Below, in pieces: positions 25,298 to 34,854 of a stretch of 64,000 nt of DNA. The stretch's first letter is position 1. The number at the start of each line of letters is the position of its first letter. The DNA lies in contig NZ_RFFH01000001.1 in the NCBI RefSeq assembly GCF_003696265.1, positions 868,001 to 932,000 of the forward strand, in the 5' to 3' direction. The notes beneath the pieces were generated by a model, which saw nothing but the letters and a program-made list of their open reading frames with translations, was not told the origin of the DNA and did not search any database. This DNA is from Nocardia stercoris (GTDB lineage: Bacteria; Actinomycetota; Actinomycetes; Mycobacteriales; Mycobacteriaceae). The position numbers were made by a program, and so were the translations under genes.

Positions 25298-25629
25298 GGC
25301 CGCGAACCCGGGTGGCTGAGCTGCCAGCGGTCGGGCCGTCCGGCCGGGTACACCACGTCGATGCGGTCCCCGGGCGACGGCCACTGGTTCACGTCCCAGG
25401 CGAACCGGCCGTATACGGTCTCGCCCTCGACGCCGGGCCCGGACAACAGCCCGGTGATCGTGACGTACTGCTCGCCCTGCGCCGCCGGCCGCGGACTCAC
25501 CCCGGTCACGGTCAGCATGCCCGACACCGGCTCGGCCACCGAGCGCCCACCGCCCCGGCCGCGGCGATAGAACGCGAGCAGGGACACGAGCACACCCGCA
25601 AGGGCCATGATGAACGCCAGTTCCAGCAC
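25282..25629 (-). CDS. Small membrane-anchored hypothetical protein
   Basis: 115 residues from GTG. One N-terminal membrane span (about 3-20, ELAFIMALAGVLVSLLAF) followed by a basic, Gly-rich linker and a beta-rich soluble domain (TVTGVSPRPAAQGEQYVTITGLLSG ... VYGRFAWDVNQWPSPGDRIDVVYP) that resembles NfeD/OB-like small beta barrels. No function assigned. Convergent with the MetE-like gene and overlapping it by 16 bases, so the two mRNAs have complementary 3' ends. Confidence 0.7.
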   Translation of the reverse strand: MLELAFIMALAGVLVSLLAFYRRGRGGGRSVAEPVSGMLTVTGVSPRPAAQGEQYVTITGLLSGPGVEGETVYGRFAWDVNQWPSPGDRIDVVYPAGRPDRWQLSHPGSRPYLGS

Positions 25630-25703
25630 GAATCCATCCTAGGCCCGCCCGGCAGCGGGCCCGGGAAGCAGCGCTCAGCGGACCAGGTCGCCACCCTGCG
25701 CCG

Positions 25704-26951
25704 CTACTTCGGGGTCAGTTCGCTCACGCCGGTGGCGGTGCGGCGCAGCTGCCAGACGGTGGTGCGGCGGGTCTGGGAGCGGCCGTTACCGCGGTCGACC
25801 AGGGTCCGGTCCCGGGTCGTGAACAGCAGCTGGGCGCCGCGCGAATTGGTCTCCGGGTTCTGGAACAGCTGGATCAGCTGGTCGGAGGCGTCGCCGGTCA
25901 GATAGGTGTCGATATCGTCGATCGCGATGACCCGGCCGGTGTCGAGGGCGTCCAGCACCGGCGGCAGCAGGCGCAGCAGGGCCACGGTGGCGGCGGATTC
26001 GTCGGCGATGTCGAACGGGGTGTCGATGCCCTCGTGGACCAGGCCGAGCCCGACGCCGCGCCGCGACACCATGCGTTCGTAGAGGGTGTCGCGGGCGGCG
26101 CGCAGGTTCTCCAGCTCGGCTTCCAGGCCGAAGACCGTCAGCCCGTGGGTCTGTTCCAGCGCGCGAGCGCGTTCGGTCGAGTTCAGGCAGGCGTCGAGTT
26201 CGGCTGCGGCGCCGGTGATATCGGCGTCCAACTCGGTGAGGTAGTCGGCGTATGCGGGGTCGTGCGCGGCGATCAGCAGATCGGTGATGCCAGTGTCGGT
26301 GGATCGCAACAGCATCAGCAGCCGGGCGGCGTGGTCGGGGGAGCGGGTCAGGTGGGCGCCGAGCCGGTGCGCGACGGTCTGCGGGTCGCCCGGGCCGGTG
26401 TGGATGTCGAGCCGGCCGGCGAACCAGCGATAGGCCGGCATGAGTGCCTCGGCCGGGAGCTGTCCGGTCAGGCTCAGGAGCAGCGCATTCGGCCGCACGA
26501 GTGGCGCAATTGCGCCAATCCCGTACCGGACGGCCTCGAACGTCGCACCGATCCGGACCTGGTCACCCTCGCGTTCGAAGACCACACGCTTGCGGTTGTG
26601 CGGATGGCAGTGCAACCACTCCGCCAGGACGTCGGTGTTGTCCAGCCGGAAACCGTACGTGTACGGCATGCCCTCGGCGGTGAACATCGCCACGAACTCC
26701 GACGGCTCGTCGGCGTGTGCGAGATGCGGGCGGCGCACCGGCCCGGCATAGGGATCCCAGCGAGTGACCGAGTGCAGCACCGCATCCCGCATATGGGCGA
26801 GCCCGTCGACGAGGCTGGTCTTGCCGCTCGCGGCGGCACCGTGGATCGCGGTCACCGGTGCGGGCAGCACCGCGGTGCGGGACCGGGTCAGCCGGAGCTC
26901 CTGCGGCTGGGCCATCGACCGATGATTGGTGACCTGAAAGCTGCGCAACAT
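25704..26951 (-). CDS. AAA15-type ATPase
   Basis: 415 residues from MLRSFQVTNHRSM, the usual N-terminus of the family (AGGA lies 8 bases upstream); an ATG 12 codons earlier is open. Walker A is GAAASGKT (38-45), and the Walker B-like strand reads RVIAIDDIDTY, with a D-loop-like QLLFTTRD downstream. The middle has a helical insert in place of a long coiled coil. Such OLD/RloC-like ABC-type ATPases often belong to defence or DNA-repair modules with a nuclease partner, but no partner gene is adjacent, so function is left open. Confidence 0.82.
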   Translation of the reverse strand: MLRSFQVTNHRSMAQPQELRLTRSRTAVLPAPVTAIHGAAASGKTSLVDGLAHMRDAVLHSVTRWDPYAGPVRRPHLAHADEPSEFVAMFTAEGMPYTYGFRLDNTDVLAEWLHCHPHNRKRVVFEREGDQVRIGATFEAVRYGIGAIAPLVRPNALLLSLTGQLPAEALMPAYRWFAGRLDIHTGPGDPQTVAHRLGAHLTRSPDHAARLLMLLRSTDTGITDLLIAAHDPAYADYLTELDADITGAAAELDACLNSTERARALEQTHGLTVFGLEAELENLRAARDTLYERMVSRRGVGLGLVHEGIDTPFDIADESAATVALLRLLPPVLDALDTGRVIAIDDIDTYLTGDASDQLIQLFQNPETNSRGAQLLFTTRDRTLVDRGNGRSQTRRTTVWQLRRTATGVSELTPK

Positions 26952-27053
26952 CCGTGCCATCCTGCCGTTCGAGAACGGAATACGCACATCGGGCAGGCCG
27001 TGCGCGGCTCGTGTCGGACGGCCGTGACGTGGCCTTCGGTGTCATACCGCTGA

Positions 27054-29165
<2,112 letters not shown>

Positions 29166-29171
29166 GAGTTG

Positions 29172-29662
29172 ATGCACGACATGCACATTCGTACCGCCGT
29201 GCCGAGTGACTACGACGCGGTGGGCGCCCTGACCGTCGAGGTCTACGTGGGCGAGGGTTTCATCGACCCGGCCAGCCCGTACGTCGCGGAGCTATCCGAC
29301 ACCGCCGGGCGCGCCGCGGTGGCCGATGTACGGGTGGCGGTGGCCGACGGAAACCTGCTGGGCTCGGTGACGATCGCGCATCCGGGCACGCCCTACGCCG
29401 ATATCGCCCGCCCGGCGAGCTGGAGTTCCGCATGCTGGCGGTGGGGAAGCAGGCCCGGGGCGCGGGAGTCGGTGCGGCACTGGTCACTTCGGTGCTGCAG
29501 ACGGCTCGCGACAGCGGCTACGAAGCGGTCGTGCTGACCACCATGCCGCCGATGGTCGACGCGCAACGGCTGTACGGGCACATGGGTTTCGTGCGGGCCA
29601 CCGAACGCGACTGGCTCACGCGCACCGGAATGCCGTTGCAGGTCATGCGTTTCGCGCTGTGA
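29172..29662 (+). pseudogene. GNAT acetyltransferase gene with a -1 frameshift
   Basis: The first frame reads MHDMHIRTAVPSDYDAVGAL... to about codon 80 and continues the GNAT N-terminal half. The second frame, from about 29414, resumes with GELEFRMLAVGKQARGAGVGAAL, whose QARGAG is acetyl-CoA-binding motif A, and ends normally with LQVMRFAL. One extra C in the CGCCCGG run at 29408-29414 would restore a single 160-residue protein. The break therefore looks like a recent deletion or a sequencing error in a homopolymer-rich site, and not an old decay. Starts 6 bases after the ligA stop. Confidence 0.82.
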
Positions 29663-29674
29663 GCACCCGGGTGC

Positions 29675-30325
29675 TCAGCCCAGCACGGTGGCGATGATCC
29701 CCGCCAGGTAGCCCAGCCGCGCGACCTCCGAGGGCCGGAACTCCGGACCGCCCGGCCGGCCCAGCAGCAGCACCTTGCCGGTGTTGCCCAGCGGTGCCGC
29801 GGCGAGCGCGGTGTCCATGTCGCGCCAGATCTTGGGCACCCAGTCGGCCTCGCCGTCGAGCATGACGGGTTTCTCGAGCGGCATCCAGGGCGCGGTCGAC
29901 GCTTGGGTCTCGGGGGCGCTGGGGCTGCCCACGACCCGGAACGCGCCCTGCGGGCCCATGTCCAGGACGGTGCTCCAGCCGACCCGCAGCACCCGCGGCA
30001 CCCCGTCGACCAGGGCTTGCAGCCGGTCGTCGCGGGCGCTGGCCACCTGGTCGATGAGTTCCAGCTCACGATGGGTGTCGAGCATGCCGGAGTACGGGCG
30101 CAGCGAATCGACCCGGACGTCGGTGATCGATTCGCAGGCGGTGATCAGCGTGTCCGGCAGCGCTCCCTGCGGGACCTCGACGACCAGGTCGTCGATCGCG
30201 TAGCCGACTCCCCGTTCCACGACATCGAGCGAGAGGATGTCGGCGCCGACCGAACCCAGCGCGAGAGCCAGCGAGCCCAAACTTCCTGGGCGATCCGGAA
30301 GTTGCACGCGGAGCAGATATGACAC
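29675..30325 (-). CDS. ACT-domain protein (Rv3013-like)
   Basis: 216 residues from a GTG with AAGGGCGG upstream. The N-terminal ACT domain reads SYLLRVQLPDRPGSLGSLALALGSVGADILSLDVVE, a pattern seen in amino-acid-sensing regulatory domains. The C-terminal 120 residues are a conserved but uncharacterised domain (VLLLGRPGGPEFRPSEVARLGYLAGI). In M. tuberculosis the orthologue Rv3013 also sits between ligA and gatC. It probably senses an amino acid; target unknown. Confidence 0.85.
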   Translation of the reverse strand: MSYLLRVQLPDRPGSLGSLALALGSVGADILSLDVVERGVGYAIDDLVVEVPQGALPDTLITACESITDVRVDSLRPYSGMLDTHRELELIDQVASARDDRLQALVDGVPRVLRVGWSTVLDMGPQGAFRVVGSPSAPETQASTAPWMPLEKPVMLDGEADWVPKIWRDMDTALAAAPLGNTGKVLLLGRPGGPEFRPSEVARLGYLAGIIATVLG

Positions 30326-30629
30326 GTGCCGCCCTTCCCTTCTGTGCGACCGAGAATTCCCGAGGAGTACCCGAGTCTCGCATTCCTTACACTCGCGGCC
30401 GCGAGCATCTCGACCTGAGGCGTGCGGATCGCACACTCCACGACCAATTGTCGGCCTGGTGGCCGTCCAGTGCCAGTGGAAGCCTCAGGAGGTTGAGCTG
30501 TCAAGTCTGCGTCCGCAAATCGGCGTTTCGACCGGATTGGGCGGATGGGCCGCCCGCTGCCGGTGTCGTCGTGGGGCCAGGTCTACGTATGTGTGACACC
30601 CGCGGTGCGGCTGTCTGAAACGTCAACGC
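30326..30629. other. Spacer with no recognised gene
   Basis: About 300 bases between the ACT gene start and the promoter of the 39-residue peptide. The ACT gene promoter must lie here on the minus strand. Short open frames exist (for example from a TTG after AGGAGG near 30490), but their translations are Arg/Cys-rich and look non-coding. Confidence 0.5.
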
Positions 30630-30652
30630 TTCACTGGGACCGGTTCTAGGAT
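30630..30652 (+). promoter_or_regulatory. TTCACT-TAGGAT promoter block, copy 1
   Basis: TTCACT followed 11 bases later by TAGGAT, 30 bases before the ATG of the 39-residue peptide gene. Three related blocks (TTCACT, 12-13 bases, TAGGCT) precede the peptide genes at 34135, 34508 and 34897. The TAGG(C/A)T box suits a -10; the upstream box is too close for a standard -35 and may be an activator site or the -35 of an alternative sigma factor. Confidence 0.6.
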
Positions 30653-30681
30653 CCCGCGCATCCAGAACGAAAGGGAACATC

Positions 30682-30801
30682 ATGAACCTCGGCGGATCCC
30701 AGTACGTCGCCACGATCCAGGTCTTCACCCTCGCCGACGTGATCGCCGCGTTGACGGCGATCACGGGCAGCACCACCAACATCTCGGGCATCCCGGTCTG
30801 A
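30682..30801 (+). CDS. 39-residue hydrophobic peptide, no basic residues
   Basis: Sequence runs from MNLGGSQYVATIQVFTL through DVIAALTAITGS to SGIPV. A GAAAGGG box lies 9 bases upstream, the same type used by the peptide genes at 34135-35025. It contains no Lys, Arg or His and one Asp. There is no typical signal peptide. The central part (about 12-27) is hydrophobic enough to be an amphipathic or membrane helix. No family recognised. The shared promoter block and composition link it to the peptide array 2.4 kb downstream, although gatC-gatA lie between. Confidence 0.72.
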   Translation: MNLGGSQYVATIQVFTLADVIAALTAITGSTTNISGIPV

Positions 30802-30935
30802 AGGCGCAGGTGACGCGGTGGCCCGGCCGCTACGGCCGCGGCCTCCGCATTCCCCGTGCGTAACGGTACCGAGCCCCTCGCTAGGCTGTGGGTTGCCCGA
30901 TGACCAGCTCCACACCTGCCGAAAGGGGACTCGCG

Positions 30936-31232
30936 GTGCCCGCTATCTCCCGCGACGAGGTTGCACACCTCGCCCGGTTGTCCCGGCTCGCCCTCACCGA
31001 CGAAGAGCTCGACCGCTACGCCGGTCAGCTCGATTCGATCCTCAGCCATGTGCAGGTGATCACAGAAGTCGCCGCCGACGTTCCCGCGACCGCGGCGCCG
31101 AACCCGGAGACCAATGTGACCCGCCCGGATGTGGTGGCGCCGTGCCTGACCCCGGAGGAGGCGCTCTCCGGCGCCCCGGCAGTGGAGGAGCAGCGGTTCA
31201 TGGTGCCGCAGATCCTGGGAGAGGGCGAATAG
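30936..31232 (+). CDS. gatC: Aspartyl/glutamyl-tRNA amidotransferase subunit C
   Basis: 98 residues from a GTG with GAAAGGGG 7 bases upstream; longer in-frame starts upstream overlap the promoter-like TAGGCT at 30882-30887. Family signature: [22 protein letters not shown] at the N-terminus, [10 protein letters not shown] in the middle and the conserved [18 protein letters not shown]. GatC wraps GatA and GatB in the complex that amidates Glu-tRNA(Gln) and Asp-tRNA(Asn). It is followed by gatA after a MIRU-like spacer, while gatB lies 20 kb away. Confidence 0.95.
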   Translation: MPAISRDEVAHLARLSRLALTDEELDRYAGQLDSILSHVQVITEVAADVPATAAPNPETNVTRPDVVAPCLTPEEALSGAPAVEEQRFMVPQILGEGE

Positions 31233-31233
31233 C

Positions 31234-31311
31234 AGTGAGCGAACGTAGAGAGCGAACCAAGGACTCAGCGTGCGTCGCGCACGCCGGAGCCGAGCGAAGC
31301 GAGGCGCAGGC
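31234..31311 (+). repeat. MIRU-like operon spacer repeat, copy 2
   Basis: The spacer starts TGAGCGAACGTAGAGAGCGAA just after the gatC stop, ends CCGAGCGAAGCGAGGCGCAGG and joins the GTGA of gatA. Both ends and the length (78 bases) match the spacer between cvnA and cvnB at 3279-3352 read on the minus strand; the middles differ. The GCGAGG near its right end provides the gatA ribosome binding site. Confidence 0.65.
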
Positions 31312-32784
31312 GTGAGTGACCTGATCAAGCTGACCGCGGCCGAGTTGGCCGAGCAGATCCATTCCCGTCAGGTGTCCTCGGTCGAGGTCACCCAGGCGCA
31401 CCTCGACCGGATCGCCGAGGTCGACGGCACCTACCACGCGTTCCTGCACGTCGCGGCCGAGCCCGCGCTGGCCGCCGCCGCGGCCGTCGACGCCGCCATC
31501 GCGGCCGGCTCCGTGGCCTCGCCGCTGGCCGGTGTCCCGTTGGCGCTCAAGGACGTGTTCACCACGACCGACATGCCCACCACCTGCGCGTCGAAGATCC
31601 TCGAGGGCTGGGTGCCGCCCTACGACGCGACGGTCACCACCAAGCTCCGCGAAGCCGGTCTGCCGATTCTCGGCAAGACCAACATGGACGAGTTCGCGAT
31701 GGGTTCGTCCACCGAGAACTCCGCCTACGGCCCGACCCTGAATCCGGTCGACCCCGAACGCATTCCGGGTGGTTCCGGCGGTGGTTCGGCGGCCGTGCTC
31801 GCCTCCTGGCAGGCCCCGCTGTCGATCGGTACCGACACCGGTGGTTCGATCCGCCAGCCCGCCGCCATGACCGGCACCGTCGGCACCAAGCCCACCTACG
31901 GCACCGTGTCCCGGTACGGCCTGGTGGCCTGCGCGTCCTCGCTGGACCAGGGCGGCCCGTGTGGCCGTACCGTGCTCGACACCGCCCTGCTGCACCAGGT
32001 GATCGCCGGCTACGACCCGCGCGACTCGACCTCCCGGCACGCCGAGGTCCCCGACGTGGTCGGCGCGGCCCGGCTGGGTGCGCAGGGCGACCTGCGCGGG
32101 GTGAAGGTCGGTGTGGTCCGCGAATTGCATTCCGACAGTTACCAGCCCGGCGTGATCGCCTCGTTCGACGCCGCGGTGGCGCAGCTGAAGGATCTGGGCG
32201 CCGAGGTGATCGAGGTCTCGTGCCCGTCGTTCGAGCACGCGCTCGCCGCCTACTACCTGATCCTGCCCAGTGAGGTCTCGTCCAACCTGGCCCGGTTCGA
32301 CGCCATGCGCTACGGCCTGCGGGTCGACGACGACGGCCGGCACAGTGCCGACCAGGTGATGGCGGCCTCGCGCGCGGCCGGTTTCGGCCCGGAGGTCAAG
32401 CGCCGCATCATGATCGGTACCTACGCGCTGTCCGCGGGGTACTACGACGCCTACTACGGCAAGGCGCTGCAGGTCCGGACGATGATCGCCCGCGACTTCG
32501 ACGCCGCCTACGAGCAGGTGGACGTGCTGGTCTCGCCGACCAGCCCGGTCACGGCGTGGAAGCTCGGCGAGAAGGTGAACGACCCGCTGGCGATGTACCT
32601 GCAGGACCTGTGCACGCTGCCGCTGAACCTGGCCGGCTACTGCGGGATGTCGGTGCCGTCGGGTCTCGCGCGGGAGGACGGTCTGCCGGTCGGTCTGCAG
32701 ATCATGGCGCCCGCGCTGGCGGACGACCGCCTGTACCGCGTGGGGGCCGCCTACGAGGCCGCCCGTGGGCCCGTGGGTAGCTGA
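31312..32784 (+). CDS. gatA: Aspartyl/glutamyl-tRNA amidotransferase subunit A
   Basis: 490 residues from the GTG of [12 protein letters not shown]. Amidase-signature features: catalytic Lys in LALKDVF, the GGSGGGSAA loop, and cis-Ser/Ser in [14 protein letters not shown]. It hydrolyses glutamine to supply ammonia to GatB. A MIRU-like repeat forms the whole gap from gatC. A strong terminator at 32813-32857 ends the transcript before the peptide gene array. Confidence 0.97.
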   Translation: MSDLIKLTAAELAEQIHSRQVSSVEVTQAHLDRIAEVDGTYHAFLHVAAEPALAAAAAVDAAIAAGSVASPLAGVPLALKDVFTTTDMPTTCASKILEGWVPPYDATVTTKLREAGLPILGKTNMDEFAMGSSTENSAYGPTLNPVDPERIPGGSGGGSAAVLASWQAPLSIGTDTGGSIRQPAAMTGTVGTKPTYGTVSRYGLVACASSLDQGGPCGRTVLDTALLHQVIAGYDPRDSTSRHAEVPDVVGAARLGAQGDLRGVKVGVVRELHSDSYQPGVIASFDAAVAQLKDLGAEVIEVSCPSFEHALAAYYLILPSEVSSNLARFDAMRYGLRVDDDGRHSADQVMAASRAAGFGPEVKRRIMIGTYALSAGYYDAYYGKALQVRTMIARDFDAAYEQVDVLVSPTSPVTAWKLGEKVNDPLAMYLQDLCTLPLNLAGYCGMSVPSGLAREDGLPVGLQIMAPALADDRLYRVGAAYEAARGPVGS

Positions 32785-32812
32785 ACGGGCGCGTAACGGC
32801 GGATTAACGGCT

Positions 32813-32857
32813 GAGCCCCGGCTTCGTACTGCTACAAGGCAGTTCGGGCCGGGGCTC
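32813..32857 (+). terminator. Terminator after gatA
   Basis: Outer 10-bp perfect stem GAGCCCCGGC / GCCGGGGCTC enclosing an inner ACTGC-TACAAG-GCAGT hairpin, 29 bases after the gatA stop. Confidence 0.8.
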
Positions 32858-32977
32858 GACTATTTGCGGTGGGTTTGCTGGAAGTTCTTCTTCCGTCCTG
32901 AGTCCGGGTGTCGGACGCTTTATCGTAAACCCCGAGGGGGGCGTTACAGGCGCATTTGAGGCACGAAACTTCCTACT

Positions 32978-33091
32978 ATTGGTGATGATTCGGTGAAGTC
33001 GGTCGTATATGGTGGGTCCAGTCGAGGAACCATGGTCTCGATGCGCGACTCCACTGGGGGGCGCGGCAAGCATGAATAGGAAGAGTGTGTA
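32978..33091 (+). repeat. Duplicated upstream block of 49-residue peptide gene 1
   Basis: This 5' region is a diverged copy of 33392-33500. Shared landmarks in order: ATTGGT, TGATTCG, CGTATATGGTG (probable -10 GTATAT at 33005-33010), CCAGTCGAGGAACCATG, TCTCGATGCGCG, CGCGGCAAGCATGA and GTGTGTAATGG across the start. The landmark spacing is kept. With the coding parts, the duplicated unit is about 260 bp. It is less GC-rich than the flanking genes. Confidence 0.8.
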
Positions 33092-33241
33092 ATGGGTTCT
33101 GTGGCAAGCATCGTTACTGGTCTCGCTGGCGCCGGCTCCACCGCGGGTAACACCGCGCTGGCTGGCATCGAGGACCTGATCAACGACCTGGTCGCCGTCG
33201 GTTCGGGCGCGGGGCACGGCGTTCTCAACGCGCTGAGCTGA
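33092..33241 (+). CDS. 49-residue peptide, family A copy 1
   Basis: Begins MGSVASIVTGLAGAGSTAG, continues with a GIEDLINDLVAVGS core and ends GVLNALS. 39 of 49 residues are identical to the next copy; the start MGSV, the AGSTAG turn, GIEDLINDL and GVLNALS are fixed. Net charge is about -3, with no Lys or Arg. No signal peptide; the pattern suggests two amphipathic helices joined by small residues. AGGAAGAG precedes the ATG by 7 bases. It has its own putative promoter and a strong terminator. No known family is recognised. Confidence 0.8.
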   Translation: MGSVASIVTGLAGAGSTAGNTALAGIEDLINDLVAVGSGAGHGVLNALS

Positions 33242-33277
33242 TCTCTCTTTAGAGACCTTCTCTCGTAAGAGAGCTAC

Positions 33278-33313
33278 GCGGGCCGGGTGGATCTTCGGAT
33301 CCACCCGGCCCGC
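33278..33313 (+). terminator. Terminator after family A peptide 1
   Basis: Perfect 16-bp stem beginning GCGGGCCGGGTGGATC with a TTCG tetraloop. Two small hairpins (TCTC-TTTA-GAGA and CTCTC-GTAA-GAGAG) lie between the stop codon and this stem. Confidence 0.85.
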
Positions 33314-33391
33314 GGTGTGTTCGGTGTCCGAACCCTGTTTGTTGTGCCTGTTGCCGGCGCACGATCGGTCCGATCGGTGAACCTCGTCGGG

Positions 33392-33500
33392 ATTGGTAGT
33401 GATTCGATCGGGTGGACCGTATATGGTGTGCCAGTCGAGGAACCATGATCTCGATGCGCGGCCGCCGGCCGCGGCAAGCATGACAAGAAAGATGTGTGTA
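33392..33500 (+). repeat. Duplicated upstream block of 49-residue peptide gene 2
   Basis: Second copy of the block at 32978-33091, with the same landmarks including GTATAT (33419-33424) as a probable -10 and CCAGTCGAGGAACCATG. Changes are mainly substitutions, with a CGGCCGCCGGCCG stretch replacing ACTCCACTGGGGG. Confidence 0.8.
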
Positions 33501-33650
33501 ATGGGTTCTGTGGAAAGCATCGTCTGCACCCTCACCAACGCCGGCTCCACCGCGGGCACCACCGCGCTGTTCGGCATCGAGGACCTGATCAACGACCTGA
33601 CCGCTGTCGGCTCGACCGCGGGCGTCGGCGTTCTCAACGCGCTGAGCTGA
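33501..33650 (+). CDS. 49-residue peptide, family A copy 2
   Basis: Begins MGSVESIVCTLTNAGSTAG, has GIEDLINDLTAVGS and ends GVGVLNALS. The ten differences from copy 1 are conservative or in small-residue positions, which suggests purifying selection on a real product. This copy has one cysteine (Cys9) and no Lys, Arg or His. AAGAAAG lies upstream of the ATG. It is followed by its own hairpin terminator. Function unknown. Confidence 0.8.
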   Translation: MGSVESIVCTLTNAGSTAGTTALFGIEDLINDLTAVGSTAGVGVLNALS

Positions 33651-33669
33651 TCTCGCGTTAGAGACTGCG

Positions 33670-33706
33670 ACGGGCCGGGTGAACCCTCTGCGTTCACCCG
33701 GCCCGT
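33670..33706 (+). terminator. Terminator after family A peptide 2
   Basis: Perfect 15-bp stem ACGGGCCGGGTGAAC / GTTCACCCGGCCCGT with a 7-base loop, 19 bases after the stop. Same position and same GGGCCGGGTG core as the terminator after copy 1. Confidence 0.85.
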
Positions 33707-34006
33707 TCGCGTTCCATGGTCGGAGACGAGTGCTCTCACTTCTCGCCACCTTTGCCGGTCCGGCCCCCACTTCCGATCGGGCGACCCCCTGCCGGTCGGA
33801 CGACTCTTGTTGTCCGCCTTCGTAGTTTGTGGAACCGGCTTCATCATCATAGTGAGTCGCCACCGCTGGCATTGCCGATACCACCTGGTTGACTCCGGTG
33901 GGTCACCATCGCTGCCCGTGGCTCGAGCGCTTTCGCGGTGACCGCTCGCCCGACTCTCGCCCTGACCTGGCCCAGGCAGGCCAGGCTTTCGATCCAAATA
34001 CTCACG
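33707..34006. other. 300-base spacer without a recognised gene
   Basis: No convincing coding frame on either strand. A minus-strand open frame crosses it but also runs through the terminator and both peptide genes, so it is taken as a shadow. The right end contains the upstream part of the promoter block for the 52-residue peptide gene. Confidence 0.5.
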
Positions 34007-34032
34007 TTTCACTTTGCTTGTCCCGCTAGGCT
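34007..34032 (+). promoter_or_regulatory. TTTCACT-TAGGCT promoter block, copy 2
   Basis: TTTCACT, then TTGCTTGTCCCGC, then TAGGCT, followed by TCCCGCCACCGG. The stretch TGTCCCGCTAGGCTTCCCGC is identical in the copy at 34379-34404. The start codon is about 100 bases downstream, giving a long leader. Confidence 0.65.
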
Positions 34033-34091
34033 TCCCGCCACCGGGGTCGGTTTCGTACCGATGCACGCGACTCGTCGGTGCCGAACCCGGT

Positions 34092-34112
34092 GCGCGCCAC
34101 CGTCTGGCGCGC
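34092..34112 (+). promoter_or_regulatory. Hairpin just upstream of the ribosome binding site (52-aa peptide)
   Basis: Perfect 8-bp stem GCGCGCCA / TGGCGCGC with a 5-base loop, ending 5 bases before the GAAAGGA ribosome binding site. Equivalent hairpins with different stem sequences lie at 34465-34485 and 34855-34874, so the structure is conserved more than the sequence. It may stabilise the mRNA or control translation. Confidence 0.6.
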
Positions 34113-34134
34113 TGACGAAAGGAACAGCAAGTCA

Positions 34135-34293
34135 ATGGGTTCGACTAACACCATCTCCGCCTCCGTGTCCGGCCTCGGCGCCGACCTGGTCGGTTCGCTC
34201 GCGGGCCTTCTGCTGATCGGCTCCCTGTCCTCCGGCGGGTCGGGTATCGGTGCCGGCCTCGGCTCCAGCGGTCTCAACCTGAGCCTCTCCTAG
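34135..34293 (+). CDS. 52-residue Ser/Gly/Leu-rich peptide, family B
   Basis: Begins MGSTNTISASVSGLGADL, has a hydrophobic centre VGSLAGLLLIGSL and a Gly/Ser-rich tail (SSGGSGIGAGLGSSG) ending LNLSLS. One Asp, no Lys, Arg or His. GAAAGGA lies 10 bases before the ATG. The MGS start is shared with family A and with the 42-residue peptide. GxxxG-like spacing of small residues would allow close helix packing in a membrane. No known family. Confidence 0.75.
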   Translation: MGSTNTISASVSGLGADLVGSLAGLLLIGSLSSGGSGIGAGLGSSGLNLSLS

Positions 34294-34302
34294 GTGACTT
34301 CG

Positions 34303-34337
34303 GCGGCCGGGTAGTGCGGGCGGTGCGCCCCGGTCGC
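34303..34337 (+). terminator. Terminator after the 52-residue peptide gene
   Basis: Stem GCGGCCGGG / CCCGGTCGC (one G-U pair) starting 10 bases after the stop. The same loop sequence GGGCGGTGCG occurs in the terminator at 34671-34706. Confidence 0.7.
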
Positions 34338-34378
34338 TGGCTCGGTCAGGACACGCTCGGCCGACTCAAAAACGCGCA

Positions 34379-34404
34379 TTTCACTTCGCCTGTCCCGCTA
34401 GGCT
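34379..34404 (+). promoter_or_regulatory. TTTCACT-TAGGCT promoter block, copy 3
   Basis: TTTCACT, TCGCCTGTCCCGC, TAGGCT, then TCCCGCCACCGG; spacing identical to copy 2 at 34007-34032. About 100 bases of structured leader follow before the 50-residue peptide gene. Confidence 0.65.
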
Positions 34405-34464
34405 TCCCGCCACCGGGTCCGGTTCCCCTAACCGATAACGCGACTGATCGGTGCCGGGCCAGGT

Positions 34465-34485
34465 GCGCGCCGCGGTTCGGCGTGC
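34465..34485 (+). promoter_or_regulatory. Hairpin just upstream of the ribosome binding site (50-aa peptide)
   Basis: Stem GCGCGCCG / CGGCGTGC with one G-U pair and a 5-base loop, in the same place relative to GAAAGGA as the hairpin at 34092-34112. Confidence 0.6.
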
Positions 34486-34507
34486 TGATGAAAGGAACGA
34501 CAAGTCG

Positions 34508-34660
34508 ATGAACTCCTCTGACACCGGCTCCGGTCTGCTCTCCACCGGTCTTTCCGGCGTTGCCGCGGCCAGCTCGGCCGCGCTCTTCGGGCTCGGCGGC
34601 GCCGCGGCCATGGCCGGCACGCTGTCCAGCGCGATCATCCCCGCGGGCAGCGCTGTCTGA
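34508..34660 (+). CDS. 50-residue Ala/Gly/Ser-rich peptide, family B
   Basis: Begins MNSSDTGSGLLSTGLSG, then a highly hydrophobic Ala-rich stretch (VAAASSAALFGLGGAAAMAG) and ends SAIIPAGSAV. One Asp and no basic residue. GAAAGGA lies 10 bases upstream. The hydrophobic core is long enough to cross a membrane, yet there is no basic n-region, so a normal signal anchor is unlikely. Monocistronic between its own promoter block and terminator. Confidence 0.75.
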   Translation: MNSSDTGSGLLSTGLSGVAAASSAALFGLGGAAAMAGTLSSAIIPAGSAV

Positions 34661-34670
34661 CAGGTGATCC

Positions 34671-34706
34671 GGCGGCCGGGTGCGTGGGCGGTGCGCCCCG
34701 GCCGTC
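34671..34706 (+). terminator. Terminator after the 50-residue peptide gene
   Basis: Stem GGCGGCCGGG / CCCGGCCGTC (one G-U pair), 10 bases after the stop; related to the terminator at 34303-34337. Confidence 0.7.
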
Positions 34707-34747
34707 GGTGAGCAGGATCAACCTGTCAATTTTCCCAAAAGCGAACA

Positions 34748-34772
34748 TTTCACTCCCGGATCGGTCTAGGCT
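34748..34772 (+). promoter_or_regulatory. TTTCACT-TAGGCT promoter block, copy 4
   Basis: TTTCACT, 12 bases, TAGGCTTCCGGCGAC. The spacer is one base shorter than in copies 2 and 3, and the leader to the ATG is about 125 bases. Confidence 0.62.
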
Positions 34773-34854
34773 TCCGGCGACTACCCGGTCGTGATTCCGA
34801 TCCGAACTCGATCGGATCCGGGGGTTCGTGACGTACCCGACCGGGGCGTCCAGT

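Noticed and set aside
33249-33884. 211-codon minus-strand frame across the peptide array
   Set aside because: It runs through two strong terminators and two better-supported peptide genes, and has no ribosome binding site or family.
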